This document shows, in pieces, positions 17,896 to 26,404 of a DNA stretch of 64,000 nucleotides. Position 1 is the first letter of the stretch; each line of letters begins with the position of its first letter. This DNA comes from Halomonas campaniensis (GTDB lineage: Bacteria; Pseudomonadota; Gammaproteobacteria; Pseudomonadales; Halomonadaceae), in contig NZ_JACHZF010000002.1 in NCBI RefSeq assembly GCF_014193375.1, positions 62,001-126,000 on the forward strand, given 5' to 3'. The notes beneath the pieces are model-generated. The model had not been told where the DNA came from and did not search any database. It was given only the letters and a program-made list of their open reading frames with translations. The translations under genes and the position numbers were made by a program.

Positions 17896-20679
17896 ATGCA
17901 AGAGACCAGCCAGACCGAAACGCCCTATACCGCGCTGGGCTTCTACCACAAGATCTCCCAGCTGCGTGCCGATACCTGGAATGCGCTGAAGCGCGACCTG
18001 GGCCAGCTGGTGCGACTGACCGACGATAGCCGGGCGAGGAACCTGGTGAAGGCGATCGACGTCAAGCTGACGCGGCTCGAGATCATCGAGGACTACCACG
18101 CCTTCCCCTCCAAGGAGGACTTCCGCCACCTCTGGTCGCTGTTCGACCGCGAGGAGTACGTGCTGCTGGAGAAGGTGGTCAAGCGCCTGGTACGGGCGCT
18201 GATCAGCGAGTCCTACCGGCGCCGCCACGTCGACCTCTCGGAGACCGACGCCGATGCCGAGGACATGGAGACCCTGGATGCCCTGGCCCAGCTGCGCCGC
18301 GGCCACCCCGCCTCCAACAGCTCCGCCCAGCCCTACTTCGAGCTGCTGATCGTCGACAACCTCTCGGCCCAGGAGGAGGAGGTGGTCCGCGAGGCGTTCC
18401 GCAACATGCGCCGCCCCGAGGACCGCTTCGTCTACGACGTGGTGACGGTGAGGAGCTTCGAGGACGCGCTGATCGCGGTGCTGGTCAACCCCAACATCCA
18501 GGCCTGCCTGATCCGCTACGAGTTTCCCTACAAGTCCAAGTACAACCTCAGCGCCCTGCGCAACTACCTGGAGGGGCTCTCCGAGCAGGCACTGGAGAAC
18601 CAGTCCGAGGCCGAGCGCAGCATCCTGCTGAGCTCGATGATCCACGAGCTGCGCCCGGAGATCGACCAGTTCCTGGTCACCAGCGGCGACGTGGAGGCCA
18701 CGGCCAGCCGTGACATCCGCCACTTCAACCGCATCTTCTACCGCGAGACGGACTACATCGAGCAGCACCACACCATCCTGCGTGCCATCGACAACCGCTA
18801 CCGCACGCCCTTCTTCGATGCCCTGCGCGAGTACAGCAAGAAGCCCACCGGGGTCTTCCACGCCATGCCCATCTCGCGGGGCAAGTCGGTGACCCGCTCC
18901 CACTGGGCGGGCCACATGATCGACTTCTACGGCATCAACATCTTTCTCGCCGAGACCTCGGCCACCTCCGGGGGGCTGGATTCGCTGCTGCAGCCCTACG
19001 GCCCGATCAAGAAGGCCCAGGAGTACGCCGCCCGCGCCTTCGGTTCCCGGCAGAGCTTCTTCGTCACCAACGGCACCTCCACCGCCAACAAGATCGTGGT
19101 GCAGGCGCTGGTCAAGCCCCGCGACATCGTGCTGATCGACCGCGACTGCCACAAGTCCCACCACTACGGCATGGTGCTGGCGGGGGCCCACGTCAGCTAC
19201 CTGGACTCCTATCCGCTGCATGACTACTCCATGTACGGCGCGGTGCCCCTCAAGGAGATCAAGAAGACGCTGCTCGAGTACAAGCGGGCGGGCAACCTGG
19301 ACAAGGTGAAGATGCTGCTGCTGACCAACTGCACCTTCGACGGGGTGGTCTACAACGTGCGCCGGGTGATGGAGGAGTGCCTGGCCATCAAGCCCGACCT
19401 GGTGTTCCTGTGGGACGAGGCGTGGTTCGCCTTCGCCGGCTTCAACCCCACCTACCGGCCGCGCACCGCCATGCATGCCGCCCGCACCCTGCGCGACCGC
19501 TACCGCAGCGAGGCTTACCGCGAGGAGTATGCGGCCTGGAAGGCCGAGTTCGACCAGCTCGACCCCGACGACGACGCCACCTGGCTGGAGCGTCGGCTGC
19601 TGCCCGACCCCGACGCGGTGCGCATCCGTACCTACGCCACCCACTCCACCCACAAGACCCTGACCTCGCTGCGCCAGGGCTCGATGATCCATGTCTGGGA
19701 CCAGGACTACCGCCAGAAGGTCGAGGCGCCGTTCCACGAGGCCTACATGACCCATACCTCGACCTCGCCCAACTACCAGATCATCGCCTCGCTGGACGTG
19801 GGCCGCATGCAGGCCGAGATGGAGGGCTTCGAGCTGGTGCATGCCCAGGTGGAGGCGGCGCTGTCGCTGCGCGAGCAGCTCTACACCCATCCGCTGCTGC
19901 AGAAGTACTTCCGGGTGCTGGTCAACAAGGACATGGTGCCGCTGGAGTACCGGCAGTCCGGGGTCGACACCTTCTACGACCCGGTCACCGGCTGGAACAA
20001 GATGGAGGAGGCCTGGGCCAATGACGAGTTCGTGGTCGACCCGAGCCGCATCACCATCGCCATCGGCGCCACCGGCATCGATGGCGACACCTTCAAGAAC
20101 GAATACCTGATGAACAAGTACGGCATCCAGATCAACAAGACCTCGCGCAATACCGTGCTGTTCATGACCAACATCGGCACCACCCGGGGCTCCATCGCCT
20201 ACCTGCTCGACGTGCTGATCAAGCTGGCCAAGGAGTTCGAGACTCGCTGGGAGGAGAGCAGCCGGCCCGAGCGCAAGATCATCGAGCACCGGGTGCGCTC
20301 GCTGACCCAGGAGCTGCCTCCGCTGCCCGACTTCAGCCGCTTCCACGACGCCTTCCGCCCGGACCCCGGTGGCCACACCCCGGAGGGGGACATCCGCCGC
20401 GCCTACTTCCTCAGCTACGACGAGGAGAACACCGAGTACCTGCGCTTCGACAACGGCGAGCTGCAGGCGGCGATGCGGGCCGGCCGCGACGTGGTCTCGG
20501 CGAGCTTCGTGATCCCCTATCCGCCGGGATTCCCGGTGCTGGTGCCGGGCCAGGTGGTCAGCGAGGAGATCCTCTACTTCCTGCAGGCCCTGGACGTCAC
20601 CGAGATCCACGGCTACCGGCCGGAGCTGGGCCTGCTGGTATTCACCGAGGCCGCGCTGGTCGACCCGGCGGCCGGCTGA
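17896..20679 (+). CDS. Large Orn/Lys/Arg-family PLP decarboxylase
   Basis: A 927-residue fold-type I PLP enzyme. The major domain is that of the bacterial ornithine/lysine/arginine decarboxylases: LLQPYGPIKKAQEYAARAFG, FFVTNGTSTANKIVVQAL, the aspartate region LVFLWDEAWFAF and the Schiff-base lysine in THSTHKTLTSLRQGS. The C-terminal lobe ends with the typical IPYPPGFPVLVPGQ. It is clearly longer than the inducible decarboxylases (about 710-755 residues) because of a helical N-terminal extension of about 170 residues before the receiver-like wing domain (LLIVDNLSAQEEEVVREAF). The start at 17896 follows AAGGA. Substrate is unknown; basic amino acids or diaminobutyrate are candidates from context. 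Confidence 0.88.
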   Translation: MQETSQTETPYTALGFYHKISQLRADTWNALKRDLGQLVRLTDDSRARNLVKAIDVKLTRLEIIEDYHAFPSKEDFRHLWSLFDREEYVLLEKVVKRLVRALISESYRRRHVDLSETDADAEDMETLDALAQLRRGHPASNSSAQPYFELLIVDNLSAQEEEVVREAFRNMRRPEDRFVYDVVTVRSFEDALIAVLVNPNIQACLIRYEFPYKSKYNLSALRNYLEGLSEQALENQSEAERSILLSSMIHELRPEIDQFLVTSGDVEATASRDIRHFNRIFYRETDYIEQHHTILRAIDNRYRTPFFDALREYSKKPTGVFHAMPISRGKSVTRSHWAGHMIDFYGINIFLAETSATSGGLDSLLQPYGPIKKAQEYAARAFGSRQSFFVTNGTSTANKIVVQALVKPRDIVLIDRDCHKSHHYGMVLAGAHVSYLDSYPLHDYSMYGAVPLKEIKKTLLEYKRAGNLDKVKMLLLTNCTFDGVVYNVRRVMEECLAIKPDLVFLWDEAWFAFAGFNPTYRPRTAMHAARTLRDRYRSEAYREEYAAWKAEFDQLDPDDDATWLERRLLPDPDAVRIRTYATHSTHKTLTSLRQGSMIHVWDQDYRQKVEAPFHEAYMTHTSTSPNYQIIASLDVGRMQAEMEGFELVHAQVEAALSLREQLYTHPLLQKYFRVLVNKDMVPLEYRQSGVDTFYDPVTGWNKMEEAWANDEFVVDPSRITIAIGATGIDGDTFKNEYLMNKYGIQINKTSRNTVLFMTNIGTTRGSIAYLLDVLIKLAKEFETRWEESSRPERKIIEHRVRSLTQELPPLPDFSRFHDAFRPDPGGHTPEGDIRRAYFLSYDEENTEYLRFDNGELQAAMRAGRDVVSASFVIPYPPGFPVLVPGQVVSEEILYFLQALDVTEIHGYRPELGLLVFTEAALVDPAAG

Positions 20680-20809
20680 GGGCCCGCAGAAAAACTTCGC
20701 GTCAGACCGGCGAGGACGAAAAAAAAGCCCATTCGCCTCGCCGGCCAACGAAAAGTCCCCCCGCCCTCCTTCCCCTATCATGACCCCATCGAGCCGCACC
20801 GGACGCAAC

Positions 20810-20831
20810 CGGGCGGCTCGCCCGTTTTTTT
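20810..20831 (+). terminator. Intrinsic terminator before doeC
   Basis: A perfect six-base stem CGGGCG/CGCCCG with a GCT loop is followed by seven T residues. It lies after the decarboxylase gene and before doeC, so the cassette and doeC-doeD are probably separate transcription units. Confidence 0.85.
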
Positions 20832-20883
20832 CCGCACCGGCCACACAACGTCAGTCCGGCCGGTGCGTCAGGGGAGGTGCCGC

Positions 20884-22383
20884 ATGAACATGAAACTGTC
20901 CAGGACGCTGTCCACCATGCTCGACGATCCGCGTCTGTTCCGTCAGCACGCCTATGTCGACGGCAAGTGGACCCACGGCGAGGGCGGCCGCGAGGAGGCC
21001 GTCCAGGACCCCGCCACCGGCGAGGTGATCGGTCACATCCCCTGGCTGGAGGCGCACCAGATCCGCGCCGCGGTGGACGCCGCCGAGGCCGCCTTCGTGC
21101 ACTGGCGCGCGCTGCGCGCCGACGAGCGCTGCGAGCGCCTGCTGGCCTGGTATGACCTGCTGCAGGCCAACCGCGAGGACCTGGCCACCATCATGACCCT
21201 GGAGCAGGGCAAGCCGCTGCCGGACGCCCGTGGCGAGGTCGAGTACGGGGCCAGCTTCGTGCGCTGGTTCGCCGAGGAGGGCAAGCGCACCTTCGGCGAG
21301 ACGATCCCCAGCCACATCCCCAATGCCGCCCTGGGCACCATCAAGGAGCCGGTGGGTATCGCCGCGCTGATCACGCCGTGGAACTTCCCGCTGGCGATGA
21401 TCACCCGCAAGGCCGCCGCCGCCATGGCCGCCGGCTGCCCGGTGATCGTCAAGCCCGCCGGCGAGACCCCCTTCTCGGCGCTGGCGCTGGCCGAGCTGGC
21501 CGAGCGCGCCGGCATCCCGGCCGGGGTGTTCAACGTGGTGCTGGGCGAGCCCGTCGAGGTGTCGAAGATCCTGTGCGCCGAGGACCGCGTCAAGGCGCTC
21601 TCCTTCACCGGCTCCACCCGGGTGGGTCGCCTGCTGCTCGAGCAGAGCGCCAACACCGTCAAGCGGGTGTCGCTGGAGCTGGGCGGCAATGCGCCCTTCA
21701 TCGTCGGGCCGGACATGGATCCCCGGGAGGCGGCCTTCGCCGCGGTGGCGGCCAAGTTCCAGACCGCCGGCCAGGACTGCCTCGCCGCCGACCGCATCCT
21801 GGTCCACGAGTCGATCCATGACGAGTTCGTCGAGCACTTCGCCGAGCGCATGGCGGCGCTGACCGTGGGCAACGGCCTGGAGAGCGAGGTCGACCTGGGT
21901 CCGCTGATCCACCGCCAGGCGGTGGAGAAGGCCGCGGCCATCGTCGATGACGCCCTGGCCAAGGGGGCCACCCTGGTGGCCGGCGACCAGACCCTGGCGC
22001 CGGGCGAGAACTTCTTCATGCCTACCCTGCTGACCGGGGTGACCCACGACATGAAGATCTGGCACGAGGAGAGCTTCGCCCCGGTGGCCGGCATCACCGC
22101 CTACGCGGACGACGACCAGGTCATCGAGATGGCCAACGACACCGAGTATGGCCTGGCGGCCTACATCTACACCCACGACATCCGCCGCATCTGGAAGATC
22201 ATGCGCGCCCTGGAGTTCGGCATGGTGTCGGTGAACTCGGTGAAGATGACCGGCCCGCCCGTGCCCTTCGGCGGCGTCAAGCACTCCGGCCTCGGCCGCG
22301 AGGGTGGCATCACCGGCATCGACGAGTACCTCGAGACCAAGTACTACTGCCTGGGTGCCCTGGGCTCCGTATCCGGGAGCTGA
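20884..22383 (+). CDS. doeC: Aspartate-semialdehyde dehydrogenase DoeC (ALDH family)
   Basis: A 499-residue NAD(P)-dependent aldehyde dehydrogenase. Family motifs are ITPWNFPLAMITRKAAAAMAAGC, the glutamate region VSLELGGNAPFIV and the catalytic cysteine in TAGQDCLAADRILVH. It resembles succinate-semialdehyde dehydrogenases. With the doe neighbourhood this identifies DoeC, which oxidises L-aspartate semialdehyde to L-aspartate, the last step of ectoine degradation. ATG 20884 has an ideal GGAGGT six bases upstream. The codons before it are not conserved-looking. It is followed after 70 bases by doeD. Confidence 0.92.
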   Translation: MNMKLSRTLSTMLDDPRLFRQHAYVDGKWTHGEGGREEAVQDPATGEVIGHIPWLEAHQIRAAVDAAEAAFVHWRALRADERCERLLAWYDLLQANREDLATIMTLEQGKPLPDARGEVEYGASFVRWFAEEGKRTFGETIPSHIPNAALGTIKEPVGIAALITPWNFPLAMITRKAAAAMAAGCPVIVKPAGETPFSALALAELAERAGIPAGVFNVVLGEPVEVSKILCAEDRVKALSFTGSTRVGRLLLEQSANTVKRVSLELGGNAPFIVGPDMDPREAAFAAVAAKFQTAGQDCLAADRILVHESIHDEFVEHFAERMAALTVGNGLESEVDLGPLIHRQAVEKAAAIVDDALAKGATLVAGDQTLAPGENFFMPTLLTGVTHDMKIWHEESFAPVAGITAYADDDQVIEMANDTEYGLAAYIYTHDIRRIWKIMRALEFGMVSVNSVKMTGPPVPFGGVKHSGLGREGGITGIDEYLETKYYCLGALGSVSGS

Positions 22384-22453
22384 TTGACCGACCCCATTGA
22401 TGAACCTTCTCCCCGGCGGGACGCCGGGGAGCCTTGATATCAGAGAGAACGAC

Positions 22454-23881
22454 ATGAGCCAGCAGCACCAGGACCTGATCGACCGCGACCGCAAGGTGAC
22501 CTTCCACGCCTCCACCCACCTGCGTGACTTCGCCAATGGCGATGCGCCGGGCCGCGTGATCACCGGCGGCAAGGGCATCCATATCCGTGACAAGGACGGC
22601 CGCGAGTTCATCGACGGCTTCGCCGGCCTTTACTGCGTCAACATAGGCTACGGTCGCACCGAGGTGGCCGAGGCCATCTACCAGCAGGCCCTGGAGCTCT
22701 CCTACTACCACACCTATGTGGGCCACTCCAACGAGCCGCAGATCGCCCTCTCCGAGAGGATCCTCGAGCTCGCCGGGCCCGGCATGTCCAAGGTCTACTA
22801 CGGCCTGGGCGGCAGTGACGCCAACGAGACCCAGCTCAAGATCGTCCGCTACTACAACAACGTGCGCGGCCTGCCCCGGAAGAAGAAGGTCATCTCGCGC
22901 ATGCGTGGCTACCACGGCTCGGGCCTGGCCACCGGCTCGCTGACCGGCCTCAAGGCGTTCCACGACCAGTTCGACCTGCCCTTCGAGGGCATCCTGCACA
23001 CCGAGGCGCCGTACTACTACCACCGCGCCGCCGAGCAGGAGGGCATGACCGAGCGGGAGTTCTCCCAGCACTGTGCGGCAAGGCTCGAGGAGATGATCCT
23101 GGCCGAGGGGCCGGAGACCGTGGCCGCCTTCATCGGCGAGCCGGTGCTCGGCACCGGCGGCATCGTGCCGCCGCCGGAGGGCTACTGGGAGGCGATCCAG
23201 GCAGTGCTGGCGAAGTACGACGTGCTGCTGATCGCCGACGAGGTGGTGTGCGGCTTCGGGCGCATCGGCGCCGACTTCGGCAGCCACCTCTACGGCATCA
23301 AGCCCGACCTGATCACCGTCGCCAAGGGGCTCACCAGCGCCTACCAGCCGCTCTCCGGCGTCATCGTCGGTGACCGCGTCTGGCAGGTGCTCGAGCAGGG
23401 TACCGGCCAGTACGGCCCCATCGGCCATGGCTGGACCTACTCCGGCCACGCCCTGGGCTGTGCGGCGGCGCTGGCCAACCTGGCGATCATCGAGCGCGAG
23501 GGCCTGACCGAGAACGCCCGTGATACCGGCGCCTACCTGCAGCAGGCCATGGCAGATGCCTTCGGCGACCATCCCATCGTCGGCAACGTGCGCGGCGTGG
23601 GCATGCTGGCGGCCCTGGAGTTCTCCCCCCGTCCGGAGACGCGCGAGCACTTCGACCCGGCCCTCAAGGTCGGTCCGCGCATCGCCGCCGCGGTGCTGGA
23701 GGAGAACTTGATCGCCCGGGCCATGCCCCAGGGCGACATCCTCGGCTTCGCGCCGCCGCTGATCGCCACCCGCGACGAGGTCGACGAGATCGTCGCCCGC
23801 GCCCGCCGGGCGGTGGACAAGGTCGCCGATGCGCTGGTGCGCGAGGGTGCCGTCCAGGCGGTGGCGAAAACGATGGCCTGA
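22454..23881 (+). CDS. doeD: L-2,4-diaminobutyrate transaminase DoeD
   Basis: A 475-residue class III aminotransferase with PLP. The PLP-binding features are visible: YYGLGGSDANETQLKIVRYY, the aspartate region LLIADEVVCGFGRIG and the Schiff-base lysine in ITVAKGLTSAYQPLSGV. In this operon it converts L-2,4-diaminobutyrate to aspartate semialdehyde for DoeC. The chosen start (MSQQHQDLIDRDRKVTFHAS) is at 22454; an in-frame ATG at 22397 is less likely. Together DoeA-B-D-C give the complete path from ectoine to aspartate within this window. Confidence 0.92.
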   Translation: MSQQHQDLIDRDRKVTFHASTHLRDFANGDAPGRVITGGKGIHIRDKDGREFIDGFAGLYCVNIGYGRTEVAEAIYQQALELSYYHTYVGHSNEPQIALSERILELAGPGMSKVYYGLGGSDANETQLKIVRYYNNVRGLPRKKKVISRMRGYHGSGLATGSLTGLKAFHDQFDLPFEGILHTEAPYYYHRAAEQEGMTEREFSQHCAARLEEMILAEGPETVAAFIGEPVLGTGGIVPPPEGYWEAIQAVLAKYDVLLIADEVVCGFGRIGADFGSHLYGIKPDLITVAKGLTSAYQPLSGVIVGDRVWQVLEQGTGQYGPIGHGWTYSGHALGCAAALANLAIIEREGLTENARDTGAYLQQAMADAFGDHPIVGNVRGVGMLAALEFSPRPETREHFDPALKVGPRIAAAVLEENLIARAMPQGDILGFAPPLIATRDEVDEIVARARRAVDKVADALVREGAVQAVAKTMA

Positions 23882-23932
23882 AGCCAGGCCCGACCGACCC
23901 CGGCTCGTCGTTAGGCCGTAATCCCTGAGCAT

Positions 23933-23954
23933 CGCCGCGGGCTGTCCCGCGGCG
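23933..23954. terminator. Hairpin between convergent doeD and potassium channel genes
   Basis: CGCCGCGGG and CCCGCGGCG form a nine-base perfect stem with a CTGT loop. There is no T-run, so it is a weak or factor-assisted terminator for the converging transcripts. Confidence 0.5.
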
Positions 23955-24024
23955 ACGGCATTGGGCGCGACAATTGCGGCCCCCACAGTCAACCATCGCT
24001 TATGAAGGAGCGTCAGGACCGCTC

Positions 24025-25383
24025 CTAGCCAATCTGCAGTTCCTCTTTCATCGAGTCCCGTGAGGAAGCAAAAGCAGAGCCAACCAGGTAGGCCACCGTC
24101 AGCGGACATACGCGACCCACGAACATCATGACCATGATGACGAGCTGTCCCTCGCCGGAAAGCTCCGTCGTCAGGCCCCGAGTGAGGCCAACCGTGCCAA
24201 GTGCCGAGGTGGCTTCAAATGCCACGGTCAGCAGATCGGCGTTTTCGGTGATGGACAGGGCCAGGGTGCCCAGGAAGATGCCGAGGATGGCCATCACCGT
24301 GACGGCAAGTGCCTTGAGCAGGGTAGTGGTGTCAATGGCCTGGGAAAACAGCACCGGTTGGTTTCGTTGCCGGAGATAGGTCCAGGTGGCGGCGAGCAGG
24401 ACAAACAGGGTGGCCACCTTGATGCCACTACCAGTGCCGTTGGCGCCGGCACCGACGAACATCAGCAGCATCAGCACGAGGCAGGTGGGTTGGGTGAGGC
24501 TGCCGATGTCGAGGCTGTTGAACCCTGCGGTTCGCGGGGTTGTGGCCTGTAGCCAGGAGGCCCAGAGCTGATCGGACAGCGCAGGGATTGCAGCCAGTGT
24601 GGCTGGATTGTTGGATTCCAGCACGTAGATCAGGGCGGTGCCCACGAGGCTCAACACCAGAGTACCTGAGAGCACGACCTTGACGTTGATATCCAACGCC
24701 CGGTTGAAGCGATAATCGAGTATTCCCACGATGACAATGAAGCCCAGCCCTCCGATGAGGTAGAGAGCGGGAATCACCGTATTGATGACCGGATTTCCGA
24801 CATAGGACATCAGGCTGTCCGAAGACAGTGTGAAACCGGCATTGTTGAACGCGGAGACAGTGTGGAACAGGGACCACCAGAGTCCCTTGGCCCAGCCATG
24901 TTCAGGCACCCATACCAGTGCCAGTGGGATCAGTGCGAGACCCTCTATTACCAGGGCCAGCTTGACCACTTCCCTGGCAGTACGGAAGACGTCCCGAGGG
25001 TGGGTGGTGACATAGGGGCTGCTGGCGACTAGGTAACGCCGTCCCTTGATGCGTCCACCCAGAGACAGCAAGGCCACCACCGCAAATGTCATCAGTCCCA
25101 GTCCCCCTGCCTGCATCAAGAGGAGAATGATGATCTCGCCCCAGGTCGTGAAGGTGGCGCCGGTGTCGGTGACCACCAGGCCGGTAACGGTTACCGCCGA
25201 GGTGGCGGTAAAGAGGGCCTCGCTCCATGCAATGGGAGTGTTCGTGGAAAAAGGGAGCTTGAGCAATGCCGTTCCGGCAAGGATCAACATTATGAAGCCA
25301 GCGGCAAGCAAGAACGGAGGACTGATACGCCAGGCGCTCTGCAGCCGCCTGAGAAGGTGCTCTCGGCGATGGCCCATGGACAC
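24025..25383 (-). CDS. TrkH/KtrB-family potassium uptake channel subunit
   Basis: A 452-residue membrane protein with the four pore-loop repeats of the SKT superfamily. Filter segments are SAVTVTGLVVTD, SAFNNAGFTLS, TPRTAGFNSLD and SALGTVGLTRG, each with the key glycine. The length and absence of extra N-terminal helices fit KtrB better than the longer TrkH. It imports potassium, usually with a cytoplasmic RCK protein (KtrA/TrkA) that is not encoded nearby. Potassium uptake is the first response to osmotic upshift, so the location beside ectoine-catabolism genes makes physiological sense. A second possible start is the Met two codons later. Confidence 0.9.
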   Translation of the reverse strand: MSMGHRREHLLRRLQSAWRISPPFLLAAGFIMLILAGTALLKLPFSTNTPIAWSEALFTATSAVTVTGLVVTDTGATFTTWGEIIILLLMQAGGLGLMTFAVVALLSLGGRIKGRRYLVASSPYVTTHPRDVFRTAREVVKLALVIEGLALIPLALVWVPEHGWAKGLWWSLFHTVSAFNNAGFTLSSDSLMSYVGNPVINTVIPALYLIGGLGFIVIVGILDYRFNRALDINVKVVLSGTLVLSLVGTALIYVLESNNPATLAAIPALSDQLWASWLQATTPRTAGFNSLDIGSLTQPTCLVLMLLMFVGAGANGTGSGIKVATLFVLLAATWTYLRQRNQPVLFSQAIDTTTLLKALAVTVMAILGIFLGTLALSITENADLLTVAFEATSALGTVGLTRGLTTELSGEGQLVIMVMMFVGRVCPLTVAYLVGSAFASSRDSMKEELQIG

Positions 25384-25636
25384 GGTCCCCCGTGATCATC
25401 ACTGTCCAGTGGATGAACGGAATAGAATCCCGGAAGCAGGTGAACGCAGCATAGGAGGCGAGGGCAGCTACCGCCACCGGTTTGGCAGTGACCGGCCCAT
25501 CTACCACTAACGACTCGACCGCCTTCTCCTGGTGGGGGCCGTTCTGGCAGGGGGCTGGGCATGCTTCTCTTGTGTCTGTATTCACCAGACGTCATGCTGC
25601 TGACATCTGATCAATTTGACCCGAGGAGCTTCGAGG
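25384..25636. other. Divergent gap, potassium channel / HAD gene
   Basis: A 253-base gap that must contain promoters for the two divergent genes. Short open frames here have no recognisable coding features. I saw no clear palindrome or attenuator. Confidence 0.4.
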
Positions 25637-26320
25637 ATGGCAAAAATACTGGCCTTCGATGTCTACGGCACCCTGATCGACACCCATGGGGTGGTCACCG
25701 AACTGGAGGAGCGGCTCGGCGCCCTCGGCAGGGGGGAGCTGGCGGACGAGTTCTCGCGCCGCTGGCGTGACAAGCAGCTGGAGTACAGCTTCCGGCGCGG
25801 GCTGATGGGGGCCTATGTGCCCTTCGGCCAGTGTACCCGGGAGGCGCTGGAGTTCACCGACCGCGCCCTGCAGACCCGCCTGGCCGACGTCGACAAGGAG
25901 CACCTGATGGCGGTCTATGCCCGCCTGCCGGCCTTTGCCGAGGCGTCCAGCGCCCTCGATCGCCTGACCCGGGCCGGGGTGCGCTGCGTGGCGTTCTCCA
26001 ATGGCACCCGGGAGGCGGTGGAGGGGCTCCTCGAGCAGGCCGGCCTCCGGGAGCACTTTGATGAGGTGGTCAGCGTCGACGAGGTCAAGCGCTTCAAGCC
26101 CGACCCCGCGGTCTATGCCCACCTGCGCCAGCGGCTCGAGGTGGCGCCGGGCGACACCTGGCTGGTCTCCAGCAACCCCTTCGACGTGATCGGCGCCCGC
26201 CACGCCGGGCTGCATGCGGCCTGGGTGCGTCGCAGCCCCGAGGCGCCCTTCGACCCCTGGGGCGTCGAGCCGGACATGACCGTCGCCGACCTCGACGCGC
26301 TGGCCGAGCGGCTGGGGTAG
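25637..26320 (+). CDS. HAD-superfamily hydrolase, haloacid dehalogenase type II
   Basis: A 227-residue cytoplasmic hydrolase. All four HAD motifs are visible: the nucleophile Asp in ILAFDVYGTLIDTHG, VAFSNGTREAV, the lysine in SVDEVKRFKPDPAVY and the acidic/asparagine loop in WLVSSNPFDVIGARHAG. The FDVYGTL opening and SSNPFD segment are characteristic of the 2-haloacid dehalogenase subfamily, which replaces halogen by hydroxyl on short haloacids. Many annotated members have other substrates, so the activity is tentative. ATG 25637 follows GAGGAG. Confidence 0.9.
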   Translation: MAKILAFDVYGTLIDTHGVVTELEERLGALGRGELADEFSRRWRDKQLEYSFRRGLMGAYVPFGQCTREALEFTDRALQTRLADVDKEHLMAVYARLPAFAEASSALDRLTRAGVRCVAFSNGTREAVEGLLEQAGLREHFDEVVSVDEVKRFKPDPAVYAHLRQRLEVAPGDTWLVSSNPFDVIGARHAGLHAAWVRRSPEAPFDPWGVEPDMTVADLDALAERLG

Positions 26321-26335
26321 ATCACCGCGCCGACA

Positions 26336-26375
26336 CCACAGCGCCCCGCGGCCAGGGGCCAGCGGGGCGCTGTGG
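26336..26375. terminator. Bidirectional terminator hairpin
   Basis: CCACAGCGCCCCGC (26336-26349) and GCGGGGCGCTGTGG (26362-26375) pair perfectly over 14 bases with a 12-base loop. It lies between the converging HAD and rhodanese genes and can serve both strands. Confidence 0.75.
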
Positions 26376-26404
26376 AGCGTGGCAGTCAGGCTTGCCGGAT
26401 GGCG

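Noticed and set aside
17797..20844. A 1015-residue open frame on the minus strand
   Set aside because: It mirrors the PLP decarboxylase. Its composition (many Val, His, Gly, Asp, Gln) is what a GC-rich antisense frame gives, and no family motif is seen.
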